Of a DNA stretch of 64,000 bases, positions 26,749-35,510 are shown piece after piece. Below the pieces are notes generated by a model. It worked only from the letters and a program-made list of their open reading frames with translations. It had not been told where the DNA came from and did no database searches. The translations under genes and the position numbers were made by a program. The stretch's first letter is position 1. Each line of letters begins with the position of its first letter. This DNA comes from Marinibacterium sp050389775 (lineage in GTDB: Bacteria > Pseudomonadota > Alphaproteobacteria > Rhodobacterales > Rhodobacteraceae). The stretch is from NCBI RefSeq assembly GCF_050389775.1, contig NZ_CP177144.1, positions 1,984,001 to 2,048,000 of the forward strand, written 5' to 3'.

Positions 26749-27180
26749 GCCCTATCCCCGGTTGCCCGATGTCTTTGGGCGCGGCACGGTCGTGCCGCGT
26801 TTGCCGCAGGACCTTGCCCGTTTGGCCCAGGTTCGGATCACGGGGCCGGACGATATCAACACGCTGCGGTTCCGAGGTGTCGGGGCGGTCGGGCATTCGC
26901 CGTCGGTGCATGCGGTCATTGGCGAGGCCGTGCGTGAGCTGGTGCTGGGGGATGGGCATCGTGGGGTCTTCGGATCGCAAGGTCGGCGGCGAGATCGGAG
27001 CAGGCCGGCTGGTGCCGCCGTTTCCCGACTGGCTGGAAGGACGCCGCACCGCTGTACATCAGGGCGCTCTACCTGACGCGGTCTTCGGGTCTGAGGCGGT
27101 TGAACGTGTTCCTCGACTGGCTGGGCGAGGTGCCGGGCCCGGGCGGTCATGCGGCAAGAGCGTTGATGGTGCGACCCGAG
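26749..27180 (+). pseudogene. LysR regulator fragment (substrate-binding domain remnant)
   Basis: The first frame reads VVPRLPQDLARLAQVRIT, then HAVIGEAVRELVLGDGHRGV, matching the late part of LysR substrate domains (compare NDAEAVRELVLAGMGIGVL). A second frame reads GGEIGAGRLVPPFPDWLEGR and a third RSSGLRRLNVFLDWLGEV, the usual LysR ending. Two frameshifts and a missing DNA-binding half mark it as dead. It meets the transposase remnant at its 5' edge. Confidence 0.55.
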
Positions 27181-27236
27181 GCGGTAGGCGGGCCGGACAC
27201 TTGGAGAACGAAAGAAGCAAGGTCTTGGCGCGATGA

Positions 27237-28829
27237 TCAGCCGTATTGCGCCAGGAGCGCCTTCAGGTCGTCGAAATCGTTGGCCTCGGTCACGGGCTTG
27301 TCCCGGCGCCAGCGCGAGATGCGGGGGAAGCGCAGGGCGACGCCGGACTTGTGGCGCGGCGAGGGCTGGATGCCCTCGAAAGCAATTTCGAAGACATGAT
27401 GGGGTGGCACCTGGCGGACCGGGCCGAAGCGGTTGAGGGTGTTCTTGCGCACCCAGGTCGTGATCTCGGCGAATTCGGCATCGGTCAGGCCGGAATAGGC
27501 CTTGGTGAACGGCACGAATTCATCGCCCCGGCGCACCGCAAAGGTGAAATCGGTGAACAGGTTGGCGCGGCGGCCATGGCCCGCCTGGGCATAGATCATC
27601 ACCGCGTCGATGGTCAGCGGGTCCAGCTTCCATTTCCACCAATCGCCCTTGCGCCGGCCGGCGTGGTAGGGGCTGTCGCGGCGTTTCAGCATCAGCCCCT
27701 CGGCCTGGTGGTCGCGGGCGGTGGCGCGCAGGGTGGCCAGGTCGGACCAGTCGGCAAAGGCCAGGCCGGGCGACAGGCGCACCGGGGCATCGGCGGGCAG
27801 GTCGGCGGCCAGGGTTTCGAGCCGGGCGCGGCGCTCGGCAAAGGGCCGGTCGCGCAGGTCGTGGCCGTTGTCTTCCAACAGGTCATAGGCGCAGATCAGC
27901 ACCGGCGCGCTGGCCAGCAGCGATTTCGGCACGCTCTTGCGGGTGATGCGTTTCTGCAGGGCCGAGAAGGGCAGGGGCCGGCCATCGGCCCAGGCCAGGA
28001 TCTCGCCGTCGAGCACGGTGCCGGGGGGCAGGAAATCCACCGCCCGGGCCAGCTCGGGGAAGCGGTCGGTCATCAGCTCTTCGCCCCGCGACCAGGTGTA
28101 ATGGGTGCCCCCGCGCAGGATCAGCTGGCCGCGGATGCCGTCCCATTTCCATTCGGCGTGCCAGTCGCCGGGCGGGCCGAGCGCCTCGGCCGGGCCGTCC
28201 AGCCCGTGGGCCAGACAGAACGGATAGGGGCGCGAGGCATCGGCGGCGGGGTTCTCGGCATGGACCAGCGCGTCCCAGGTCGTGGTGGTCGGTGTCCAGT
28301 CGCCCATCAGGCGGTGGGCCAGCTCGGCCTCGTCCCGGCCGGTGGCCCGGGCCAGGGCGCGGGTCATCAGCTTTTGGCTGATGCCGATGCGGAAGCCGCC
28401 GGTCAGGAGCTTGTTGAAGAGGAAGCGTTCGGTCGGGTCGAGCTGGTCCCAGGCGTCCAGCACGGCGGCGCGGCGCTGGTCCTCGGGACGGTCGGACAGG
28501 GCGGTCAGGGTTGTGATCCAGTGCGACAGCGACAGGTCGGAATGGCGCGAGGGCGGGGGCAGGATGAGGGCGATGGTCTCGGCCAGGTCTCCGACGACGG
28601 GGTAACATTCCTCGAAGAGCCAGAGGGGCAGGCCGGCCCGGGCGGCGGCCCATTCGCGCAGGCGGGTGGTGGTGACGCTGCGCCTGGGGCGGCGGCCGGA
28701 GAACAGCGCAACGGTCCAGAGCCGGTCGTCATCGGGTGCGGTGGCCAGGTAATCGGCCAGGGCGGCGACCTTGGCGGTGGTGCGCGTGGTCTGGTCGATG
28801 CGGGTGAAGAGCCGGGCGAAGTCCTTCAT
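27237..28829 (-). CDS. ATP-dependent DNA ligase (exonuclease-associated type)
   Basis: A 530-residue ATP-dependent ligase. The adenylation site is WKWDG (Lys228, the adenylated lysine), and the LDGEILAW, ICAYDLL, EGLMLKRRDSPYH and WKWKLD segments match motifs III to V. It overlaps by 4 bases the exonuclease gene upstream, a pairing known in many bacteria where ligase and metallo-beta-lactamase-fold exonuclease act together in DNA end repair. A ligase-type N-terminal DNA-binding domain occupies the first 200 residues. Confidence 0.93.
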   Translation of the reverse strand: MKDFARLFTRIDQTTRTTAKVAALADYLATAPDDDRLWTVALFSGRRPRRSVTTTRLREWAAARAGLPLWLFEECYPVVGDLAETIALILPPPSRHSDLSLSHWITTLTALSDRPEDQRRAAVLDAWDQLDPTERFLFNKLLTGGFRIGISQKLMTRALARATGRDEAELAHRLMGDWTPTTTTWDALVHAENPAADASRPYPFCLAHGLDGPAEALGPPGDWHAEWKWDGIRGQLILRGGTHYTWSRGEELMTDRFPELARAVDFLPPGTVLDGEILAWADGRPLPFSALQKRITRKSVPKSLLASAPVLICAYDLLEDNGHDLRDRPFAERRARLETLAADLPADAPVRLSPGLAFADWSDLATLRATARDHQAEGLMLKRRDSPYHAGRRKGDWWKWKLDPLTIDAVMIYAQAGHGRRANLFTDFTFAVRRGDEFVPFTKAYSGLTDAEFAEITTWVRKNTLNRFGPVRQVPPHHVFEIAFEGIQPSPRHKSGVALRFPRISRWRRDKPVTEANDFDDLKALLAQYG

Positions 28830-30115
28830 GAAACGGCCGGTGGTTTGGCGGCCCCGTGGGGGGAGGCGGCGGAGGTGTTGGTGTCGCCCGGGGCGGGGCC
28901 GTTGGTGTCGTCCCGGATGGGAGTGTCGGTGTCGCCGGCGGCGGGTGCGTCACTGTCGTGCGGGACGGGCGGGTCATTGTCGCCCGGGACGTGCGCATCA
29001 ATGTCGCCCGGGACGTGCGCATCAATGTCGCCCGGGACGGGAGCGTTGGTGTCGCCCGGGACGGGAGCGTTGGTGTCGCCCTGGACACCTGCGGCCGGAT
29101 CGACAGGCGCCGGCGCATCGCCATCTTCGTCCTGGCCGAACTCGGTGGGCAGGATGCGGGCGTCGTGGCCCTGGTCGACGAGCCAGCGGCTGAAGATCTC
29201 GGTATAGCCATGGGTGACATAGATCGTCTCGGCCCCGGTGGCCGTGATCGCCGCGTTCAGCCCGTCCCAATCGGCATGGTCCGAGATCACGAAGCCCCGG
29301 TCGGCCGCCCGCCGGCGGCGGATGCCCCGCAGCTGCATCCAGCCCGAGGCAAAGCCCGTCGAGACAGGGCCGAAGCGCCGGGACCAGCTTGTGCCCATGG
29401 CCGCCGGGGGGCAGAGAACCAGCGCGCCGGGGTGATCTGCCGGCCGGGTGTCGGGCGTGACGGGCACCGTCTCGGGCAGGTCATAACCCTGGTCGCGCAG
29501 GATGGCCGTCGTGGCCTCGACCGCGCCATGGGTCAGGATCGGGCCCTGGCCGGGGTCCAGCAGCGACAGCAGCCGCTGCGCCTTGCCCAGGGAATAGGCG
29601 CCCAGCACCGGGGTCTGGCCGGCCTCGCGGGCGGCCTGCCACCAGGCCGCGAGCTGGTCGGCGATCCGCGCCTGGTCCTGCCAGCGAAAGACCGGCAGGC
29701 CGAAGGTGCATTCGCTGATGAACGTGTGACAGGGCACCGGCTCAAAGGGCTCGGACAGCCCGTCGGGCGCGGTCTTGTAATCGCCGGAGACAACCCAAAC
29801 CTCGCCGCCCACCTCGATGCGGATCTGGGCCGAGCCGGGCACATGGCCGGCGGGGTGGAAGGACACGCTTGCTCCGCCCAGACGGCGGGTCTCGCCATAG
29901 GCGATGGTATCAAGCGCGATGTCGCGGCCCAGCCGGTGGCGCAGCACCGGGGCGGCGGCACCGGTGGCCAGGTAGGCGCCCATGCCCGGGCGGGCGTGAT
30001 CGGCATGGCCATGGGTGATCAGCGCCCGGGGCACCGGCCGCCAGGGATCGACGAAGAAATCGCCGGCCGGGCAATAGATCCCGCGATCGGTAAAGCTGAG
30101 GACAGGCGTGCGCAT
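28826..30115 (-). CDS. Ligase-associated DNA exonuclease with repeat tail
   Basis: A 429-residue metallo-beta-lactamase/beta-CASP nuclease. The metal motif is THGHADHARPG, followed by PAGHVPGSAQI, SGDYKTAPDG and ISDHADWDGL. Relatives process DNA 3' ends with the partner ligase, whose gene overlaps by 4 bases. The core ends near residue 330; residues 346-417 are nine tandem 8-residue units of the GDTNAPVP/GDIDAHVP type, rich in Asp and Pro, likely disordered and absent from typical relatives. The ATG at 30115 begins MRTPVLSFTDRGIYCPAGDF; longer starts add non-conserved sequence. Confidence 0.92.
   Translation of the reverse strand: MRTPVLSFTDRGIYCPAGDFFVDPWRPVPRALITHGHADHARPGMGAYLATGAAAPVLRHRLGRDIALDTIAYGETRRLGGASVSFHPAGHVPGSAQIRIEVGGEVWVVSGDYKTAPDGLSEPFEPVPCHTFISECTFGLPVFRWQDQARIADQLAAWWQAAREAGQTPVLGAYSLGKAQRLLSLLDPGQGPILTHGAVEATTAILRDQGYDLPETVPVTPDTRPADHPGALVLCPPAAMGTSWSRRFGPVSTGFASGWMQLRGIRRRRAADRGFVISDHADWDGLNAAITATGAETIYVTHGYTEIFSRWLVDQGHDARILPTEFGQDEDGDAPAPVDPAAGVQGDTNAPVPGDTNAPVPGDIDAHVPGDIDAHVPGDNDPPVPHDSDAPAAGDTDTPIRDDTNGPAPGDTNTSAASPHGAAKPPAVS
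28865..29080 (-). repeat. 24-bp tandem repeat coding an octapeptide
   Basis: Nine in-frame units of 24 bases encode G-D-x-x-A-x-V-P variants at the end of the exonuclease gene. Units 1-4 pair up nearly identically (two GDTNAPVP, two GDIDAHVP), which suggests recent duplication, while later units have diverged. Length could vary between strains without breaking the frame. Confidence 0.85.
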
Positions 30116-30170
30116 GGGGCGAAGCCTAGCGCCTTTGTCCGCCCGGTCCAGTGCGGGCCAAGGGGCCGGG

Positions 30171-31259
30171 TCAGGCCGTGCGCGCGGTGTCGGCCGGGGC
30201 CGGGGCGGAGTCGAAATGGGCGACCATGCGGTCAAAGATCATCCGGCGGGTGGCCGGGACTTCCATCATGACCTCGTGCTCGGCCTCGGGCACGACGACC
30301 AGCTCGCCGCCGGGCCAGGCGGCCATGCGCGTGCGGATGCGCTCGACGTCGACGATGCGCTCGGCCGCGCCGACGAAGGTCAGGCAGGGCAGGGCCGGGG
30401 CCGGGCGCGCGGCCATGGCCCGGGTGATGCTCAACGCCTCGCGCAGCCATGTCAGGGTTGGCCCGCCGATGGCCAGCTCGGGATGGGCGGCGATCTGGGC
30501 GCGCATCATGTCGTACATCTCGCGGTCCCGGGTCAGGGCATTGCCCTCGAAGGCCGTGTTGGTGACATAGTTTTCATAGCGCGTCGACGGCGGCAGCTTG
30601 TGGCCAAAGCCGACCTTGGGCGCCATGACGGCCAGGGTCCAGCCGATCTGGCGGACGACCGGCGCGATGGAAATGCCCCACATCGGCCCGGTGAAACAGG
30701 CCGTGGCCACGTCGAGCCCGTTCATCAGGGCGTTCAGCCCGATGGCCCCGCCCATGGAATGGCCGATCAGGTGAAACGGCCGGGGCAGGTCGAGATGGGC
30801 CAGGGCCTCGATCACGGCATCGGTGTCGATCTGGTAGTCGCTGAACCATTCCACGTGGCCCACGCGGGTGTCGGGCACCAGCCGGTCGGCCAGGCCCTGG
30901 CCGCGCCAGTCGATGGCCAGTGTGGCATAGCCCCGGGCGGCGAATTCACGGGCGGCATCGCCGTATTTCTCGACATATTCGGTGCGCCCGGGGAACAGCA
31001 GCACGGTGCCTTTTGCCCCGGCGCTTGTGCCGTTGTTCGGGGGGGTGTCGGCTGCGCCGACCGCCCCGTCCCTGGTTGCGCCGTCCGGCGTGATGTCGGC
31101 CGGGTCATCTGCCGCGCCATGCGCGGCATCGTCGGCTACGTCACAGGGCCAGGCGGCGATGCGGATGCGCACGCCGTCGGCCGTCTTGAGCCACCAGGCC
31201 GCCCCGCCCGCAGGTCCGGGGGCGATATCCTCGAAGAGCGGGGCGGCCTGGATCTGCAT
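30171..31259 (-). CDS. Alpha/beta hydrolase (monoacylglycerol lipase-like)
   Basis: A 362-residue serine hydrolase. The nucleophile elbow is GHSMGG (Ser168). The oxyanion region GRTEYVEKYGD and the DWRGQGLADR segment place it among lysophospholipase/monoacylglycerol lipase-like enzymes, and a late AEHEVMM holds the catalytic His. Residues 41-80 are an Asp/Ala-rich insertion between the first strands. Its start overlaps the SCP2 gene stop (TGATG), so the two are co-transcribed. A lipid substrate is likely. Confidence 0.85.
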   Translation of the reverse strand: MQIQAAPLFEDIAPGPAGGAAWWLKTADGVRIRIAAWPCDVADDAAHGAADDPADITPDGATRDGAVGAADTPPNNGTSAGAKGTVLLFPGRTEYVEKYGDAAREFAARGYATLAIDWRGQGLADRLVPDTRVGHVEWFSDYQIDTDAVIEALAHLDLPRPFHLIGHSMGGAIGLNALMNGLDVATACFTGPMWGISIAPVVRQIGWTLAVMAPKVGFGHKLPPSTRYENYVTNTAFEGNALTRDREMYDMMRAQIAAHPELAIGGPTLTWLREALSITRAMAARPAPALPCLTFVGAAERIVDVERIRTRMAAWPGGELVVVPEAEHEVMMEVPATRRMIFDRMVAHFDSAPAPADTARTA

Positions 31260-31549
31260 CAGCCCAGCACCGCGGCCAGCTGCATCGCCAGGCCCATGTC
31301 GCCGTCGATGGCCAGCTTGCCCGACATGAAGGCCGCGGTCGGGTCGAGTTCCTTGTTGAACATGGCCCGCACGGTGTCGGCATCGGTCGACATGGTCACG
31401 TCCGCATCGGCATCCGAGATCTCGGCACTGTCCGAGGTGAAGACGATGGCGCCTTCGTCCTCGATGGCCAGCTTGGCGCTGCCGTCAAAGCTGGCTTCTT
31501 CCAGGCGCGGTTTCAGCTCTTCCAGGATGTCCTGCAGGAATTCGCTCAT
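31259..31549 (-). CDS. SCP2 sterol-carrier-domain protein
   Basis: A 96-residue stand-alone SCP2 domain, recognisable by AKLAIEDEGAIVFTSD, the acidic DADADVTMSTDADTVRAMF stretch, and PTAAFMSGKLAIDGDMGLAMQLAAVL. The fold holds a hydrophobic lipid-binding tunnel. Position directly before a lipase-like gene suggests lipid handling. Confidence 0.88.
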   Translation of the reverse strand: MSEFLQDILEELKPRLEEASFDGSAKLAIEDEGAIVFTSDSAEISDADADVTMSTDADTVRAMFNKELDPTAAFMSGKLAIDGDMGLAMQLAAVLG

Positions 31550-31621
31550 GTTCAAGGGTCCCTCAAATTGACGCAGCCGTGTCTGGTAATCGCGGCGCGC
31601 TTGGTTACACTCAAATATGTT

Positions 31622-32371
31622 ATGAAACCAACATATCCCAAACTCAAAGGAATCGTCACGGCATTTGCCACGGGCCTTGTTGCCCCGGCGCCGGCGATCC
31701 TTGTGGCCCTGGGTCCGGCTTTGCTGGTGGGGCAGGGGCCGGCGATGGCCCAGCAGGCCCCTGCAGAGATCCCGCCCGAGGCCCCCGGGGCCGGGCCGGA
31801 CGGTGATCCGGGCAACGCGCCCTCGACCCGCCCGCAGGTGCCGGCCGAGCCGCAGATGGCCTTTCCCGAGGAAGACATCGCCGTGCCTTCGGGCCAGGCC
31901 GACGAATCCGCCCTGTTGCGCCGGCTGGCCCGGGCCGATGCGGCCGAGGCCATTGCCGTCGACCGCGAATTGCTGGCGCTCTGGCGCAAGAGCGGATCGC
32001 CGGCCATGGACCTGCTGTTCAAGCGTGGGCGCGACGCGCTTGAGGTCGCCGACCTGGACGGCGCCATCGAACACCTCACCGCCCTGACCGACCATGCGCC
32101 CGACTTCGCCGAAGGCTGGCATGCCCGGGCCACGGCCTATTTCCGCGCCGATCTCTACGGCCCGGCCGTGGCCGACCTGGAACGGGCATTGTCGCTCAAT
32201 CCCAACAATTACCGGGCAATCTTTGGCCTCGGCACGATCCTTGAGACCTTCGGGGATGAAAAACGCGCCTACGAGGCCTATCTGCGTGCCAAGGCTATAC
32301 ATCCGCATTTCGAGGACGTAAGTGAAGCCCTGGACCGCCTCCGTCCCCGCGTCGAAGGCCAAACGCTCTAA
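31622..32371 (+). CDS. Exported TPR repeat protein
   Basis: A 249-residue protein with an N-terminal signal or anchor (LKGIVTAFATGLVAPAPAI), then a Pro/Ala-rich linker to about residue 85, and at least three TPR units (about 135-235), for example FAEGWHARATAYFRADLYGP and YRAIFGLGTILETFGDEKRA. Partner unknown. It is 30 bases upstream of the helicase gene and may share its transcript. It is divergent from the SCP2 gene. Confidence 0.8.
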   Translation: MKPTYPKLKGIVTAFATGLVAPAPAILVALGPALLVGQGPAMAQQAPAEIPPEAPGAGPDGDPGNAPSTRPQVPAEPQMAFPEEDIAVPSGQADESALLRRLARADAAEAIAVDRELLALWRKSGSPAMDLLFKRGRDALEVADLDGAIEHLTALTDHAPDFAEGWHARATAYFRADLYGPAVADLERALSLNPNNYRAIFGLGTILETFGDEKRAYEAYLRAKAIHPHFEDVSEALDRLRPRVEGQTL

Positions 32372-32401
32372 CCCGCCCGGCGCGGAGACGATGCGGAGAC
32401 G

Positions 32402-35400
32402 ATGAAGATGACCGGGTCATCCCGGGTTGTGGCCGTCCTCGGCCCGACCAACACAGGCAAGACCACCTACGCCATCGAGCGCATGCTCGGGCATCGGACC
32501 GGTGTGATCGGCCTTCCCCTGCGCCTGCTGGCCCGCGAGGTCTATGACCGCATCGTCGAGCTGCGCGGCCCGTCGGTCGTGGCGCTGGTCACCGGCGAGG
32601 AACGCATCGTGCCGCCGCGCACCCAGTACTGGGTCTGCACGGTCGAGGCCATGCCCGAGGGCATGGGCGTGGATTTTCTGGCCGTCGACGAGATCCAGCT
32701 GTGTGCCGATCCCGAGCGGGGCCATGTCTTTACCGACCGGCTGCTGCGCGCGCGGGGCCTGAGCGAAACGGTTTTCCTGGGCTCGGACACGATGCGCGGG
32801 CCGATCCGCGAACTGGTGCCCGAGGCCAGCTTTGTCTACCGTGAGCGGATGAGCCAGCTGCTCTATGCCGGGGCCAAGAAGATCAGCCGCATGCCCGCGC
32901 GCTCGGCGATCGTCGGGTTCTCGGTCGACAATGTCTATGCCATCGCCGAGCTGATCCGCCGCCAGAAGGGCGGGGCGGCCGTGGTGATGGGCGCGCTGTC
33001 GCCGCGCACGCGCAATGCCCAGGTGGCCCTCTATCAGAACGGCGAGGTCGATTACCTGGTGGCCACCGATGCCATCGGCATGGGCCTGAACCTCGATATC
33101 GACCACGTGGCCTTTTCGGCCCTGACCAAGTTCGACGGCCGGCGCATGCGCCCGCTGGCGCCCAACGAGCTGGCCCAGATCGCCGGCCGGGCCGGGCGGG
33201 GCATGAAGAACGGCACCTTCGGCGTGACCGGCGAGGCCTCGCCGCTGGACGATGGCGTGGCCGGGGCGATCATGGATCACCGGTTCACGCCTCTGAAGAA
33301 ACTCAACTGGAGGAATGCGGCGCTGAGCTTCGGCTCGATCGAGCGGCTGATCGCCTCGCTCGAGGAATCACCCCCGGGCGAAACCCTGGTGCGGGCCCGC
33401 GAATCCGACGACCTGACCGCCCTGAAAATGCTGGGCAGCGTGGCCGAAGTGCAGGCCAGGGCGACCGACGGGCCGTCGGTCCGGCTGTTGTGGGATGTCT
33501 GCCGCATCCCCGATTTCCGGGGAATCAGCCATGCGGAACATGCCGGGCTGCTCGAGGTTATCTATGGTCATCTGCACGAACGCGGCGCGGTGCCCCATGA
33601 TTTCATGGCCCGCCAGATCCGGCGCATCGATCGGACCGATGGCGACATAGACACACTGTCCAAACGGCTGGCCTTTATCCGCACATGGACCTACGTGGCC
33701 CAGCGGAAGGGCTGGGTCGAGGATGAAAGTCATTGGCGGGAGGAATCCCGCGCTGTAGAAGACAGGGTGTCCGATGCGCTGCATGAGCGCCTGACCCAGA
33801 GATTTGTGGACCGGCGTACATCCGTGTTGCTGCGCCGGCTCAAGCAGAAGGAGGCCCTTTTGGCCGAAGTGAACGACAAAGGGGAAGTGACGGTCGAGGG
33901 CGAATTCGTCGGCCGTCTTGATGGATTCCGGTTTGCGCCCGACAAGGCCGCCCAGGGACCCGAGGCAAAGACGCTCAAGGCGGCGTCGGTTCAGGCGCTG
34001 GTGCCGCATTTCCACCTGCGGGCGGATCGGTTCTACAACGCGCCCGACACCGAGATCGACTTTACCGAACAGGGCGGGCTGATGTGGGGCGATGCCGCCG
34101 TCGGCAAGCTGGTGGCCGGGGCGGAACCGCTCAAGCCGCAGGTCGAGGTCTTTGTCGACGAGGCCGCGGGCCCCGACGTGGCGGCCAAGGTCCAGCGCCG
34201 GTTGCAGCATTTCATCGACCGCAAGGTCGCCGCGCTGTTCGAACCGCTGCTGAACATGCAGAAGGACGAGGCGATGACCGGGCTGGCCCGGGGCTTTGCC
34301 TTCCGCATGGTCGAGAACCTGGGGATCATCCCGCGCGCCGATGTCGCGCAGGAGGTCAAGGACCTGGACCAGGATGCGCGCGGGCTGCTGCGCAAGCATG
34401 GCATCCGGTTCGGCCAGTTCACGATCTTCATGCCGCTCCTGCTCAAGCCCGCGCCGACCCGGCTGCGGCTGGTGCTGTGGGGCCTGGCGGGCGGTCTGTC
34501 CGAATTCCCCGAAGCACCGCCCCCGGGGCTGGTGACCGTGCCCGCCGACACCGGCGCGGCCGATGGCTATCACGCCATGGCCGGCTATCGCGCGGCGGGC
34601 GAACGGGCGATCCGCATCGACATGCTGGAACGGCTGGCCGACATGCTGCGCTCCGAAGACAGCCGCGGCGGTTTCGAGGCCAAGGCCGACATGCTGTCGA
34701 TCACCGGCATGACGCTGGAGCAATTCGCCAACCTGATGGAAGGCCTGGGCTATCGCGCCGAGAAGGGCGAGCGGGTCAAGGTCAAGCCGGCCCCGGCGGC
34801 CGAAGCCCCCGCCGCTGCCGAAGGTGGCGAGACGGGCACGCAAGAGCCCGGCGAGCCGGCAGCCGCCGACGCCGCGCCTGACAACACCGAAACCCCGGCT
34901 GAAACCCCTGCCGCCGCCGCCGAGGCACCGGCAGAGGCAACCGAGGCCCCGGCAGATACCGCCGAAGCCCGGGCAGACGCCGCCGAAGTGCCCGCGGAAA
35001 CGGCCGAGACCCCCGCGGAACCGGCCGAACCCCCGGCGGAACCCGCTGATGCGCCGGTGGAAACGCCCGAGCCCGCGGCCGAGCCCGTCGCAGAGCCGGC
35101 AGCCGAGGCCGCAGCAGATGCACCCGGCGACGCCACAGCCGAAGCAGCCCCCGAATCCGAGGTCTTCTATACCTTCACCTGGGGCCGTCAGCGCCCTTCC
35201 GGCCAGGGCCAGCGCGGCCAGCGCCGGGGTGGTGGTGACCGCGACCGGGATGCCTCGGGCGGCAAGCCGCAGGGCCGCAAGGGCGGGGGCAAACCTCGCC
35301 GCGACGGTGGCAAGCCCCAGGGCCGCAAGGGCCGCGACGGTCCGCGCGACCAGCAGAAGGGCGCCAAGACCTACAGCGCCCGCCCGCCGCGCCAGGAAAA

Positions 35401-35470
35401 GAAGATCGACCCCGACAACCCCTTCGCCGCCGCCCTGATGGCGCTGAAGGACGACAAGTCGGACAAGTGA
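32402..35470 (+). CDS. SUV3-like DExH RNA helicase with disordered RG tail
   Basis: A 1022-residue superfamily 2 helicase close to mitochondrial SUV3. Walker A is GPTNTGKTTY (Lys20), Walker B is DEIQ (about 97), motif VI is QIAGRAGRG, followed by the SUV3-type C-terminal region. Residues about 798-920 are an Ala/Pro/Glu-rich acidic spacer of repeating A-E-x-P units. Residues about 930-995 are Arg/Gly/Lys-rich, likely RNA-binding. The last residues, DPDNPFAAALMALK, look like a short conserved docking motif. SUV3 works with exonucleases in RNA decay; a similar role here is inference. Confidence 0.9.
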   Translation: MKMTGSSRVVAVLGPTNTGKTTYAIERMLGHRTGVIGLPLRLLAREVYDRIVELRGPSVVALVTGEERIVPPRTQYWVCTVEAMPEGMGVDFLAVDEIQLCADPERGHVFTDRLLRARGLSETVFLGSDTMRGPIRELVPEASFVYRERMSQLLYAGAKKISRMPARSAIVGFSVDNVYAIAELIRRQKGGAAVVMGALSPRTRNAQVALYQNGEVDYLVATDAIGMGLNLDIDHVAFSALTKFDGRRMRPLAPNELAQIAGRAGRGMKNGTFGVTGEASPLDDGVAGAIMDHRFTPLKKLNWRNAALSFGSIERLIASLEESPPGETLVRARESDDLTALKMLGSVAEVQARATDGPSVRLLWDVCRIPDFRGISHAEHAGLLEVIYGHLHERGAVPHDFMARQIRRIDRTDGDIDTLSKRLAFIRTWTYVAQRKGWVEDESHWREESRAVEDRVSDALHERLTQRFVDRRTSVLLRRLKQKEALLAEVNDKGEVTVEGEFVGRLDGFRFAPDKAAQGPEAKTLKAASVQALVPHFHLRADRFYNAPDTEIDFTEQGGLMWGDAAVGKLVAGAEPLKPQVEVFVDEAAGPDVAAKVQRRLQHFIDRKVAALFEPLLNMQKDEAMTGLARGFAFRMVENLGIIPRADVAQEVKDLDQDARGLLRKHGIRFGQFTIFMPLLLKPAPTRLRLVLWGLAGGLSEFPEAPPPGLVTVPADTGAADGYHAMAGYRAAGERAIRIDMLERLADMLRSEDSRGGFEAKADMLSITGMTLEQFANLMEGLGYRAEKGERVKVKPAPAAEAPAAAEGGETGTQEPGEPAAADAAPDNTETPAETPAAAAEAPAEATEAPADTAEARADAAEVPAETAETPAEPAEPPAEPADAPVETPEPAAEPVAEPAAEAAADAPGDATAEAAPESEVFYTFTWGRQRPSGQGQRGQRRGGGDRDRDASGGKPQGRKGGGKPRRDGGKPQGRKGRDGPRDQQKGAKTYSARPPRQEKKIDPDNPFAAALMALKDDKSDK

Positions 35471-35510
35471 CCATGCGCGGGCGGGATCCTGCGGCTGGCC
35501 CCGGCCGGCC

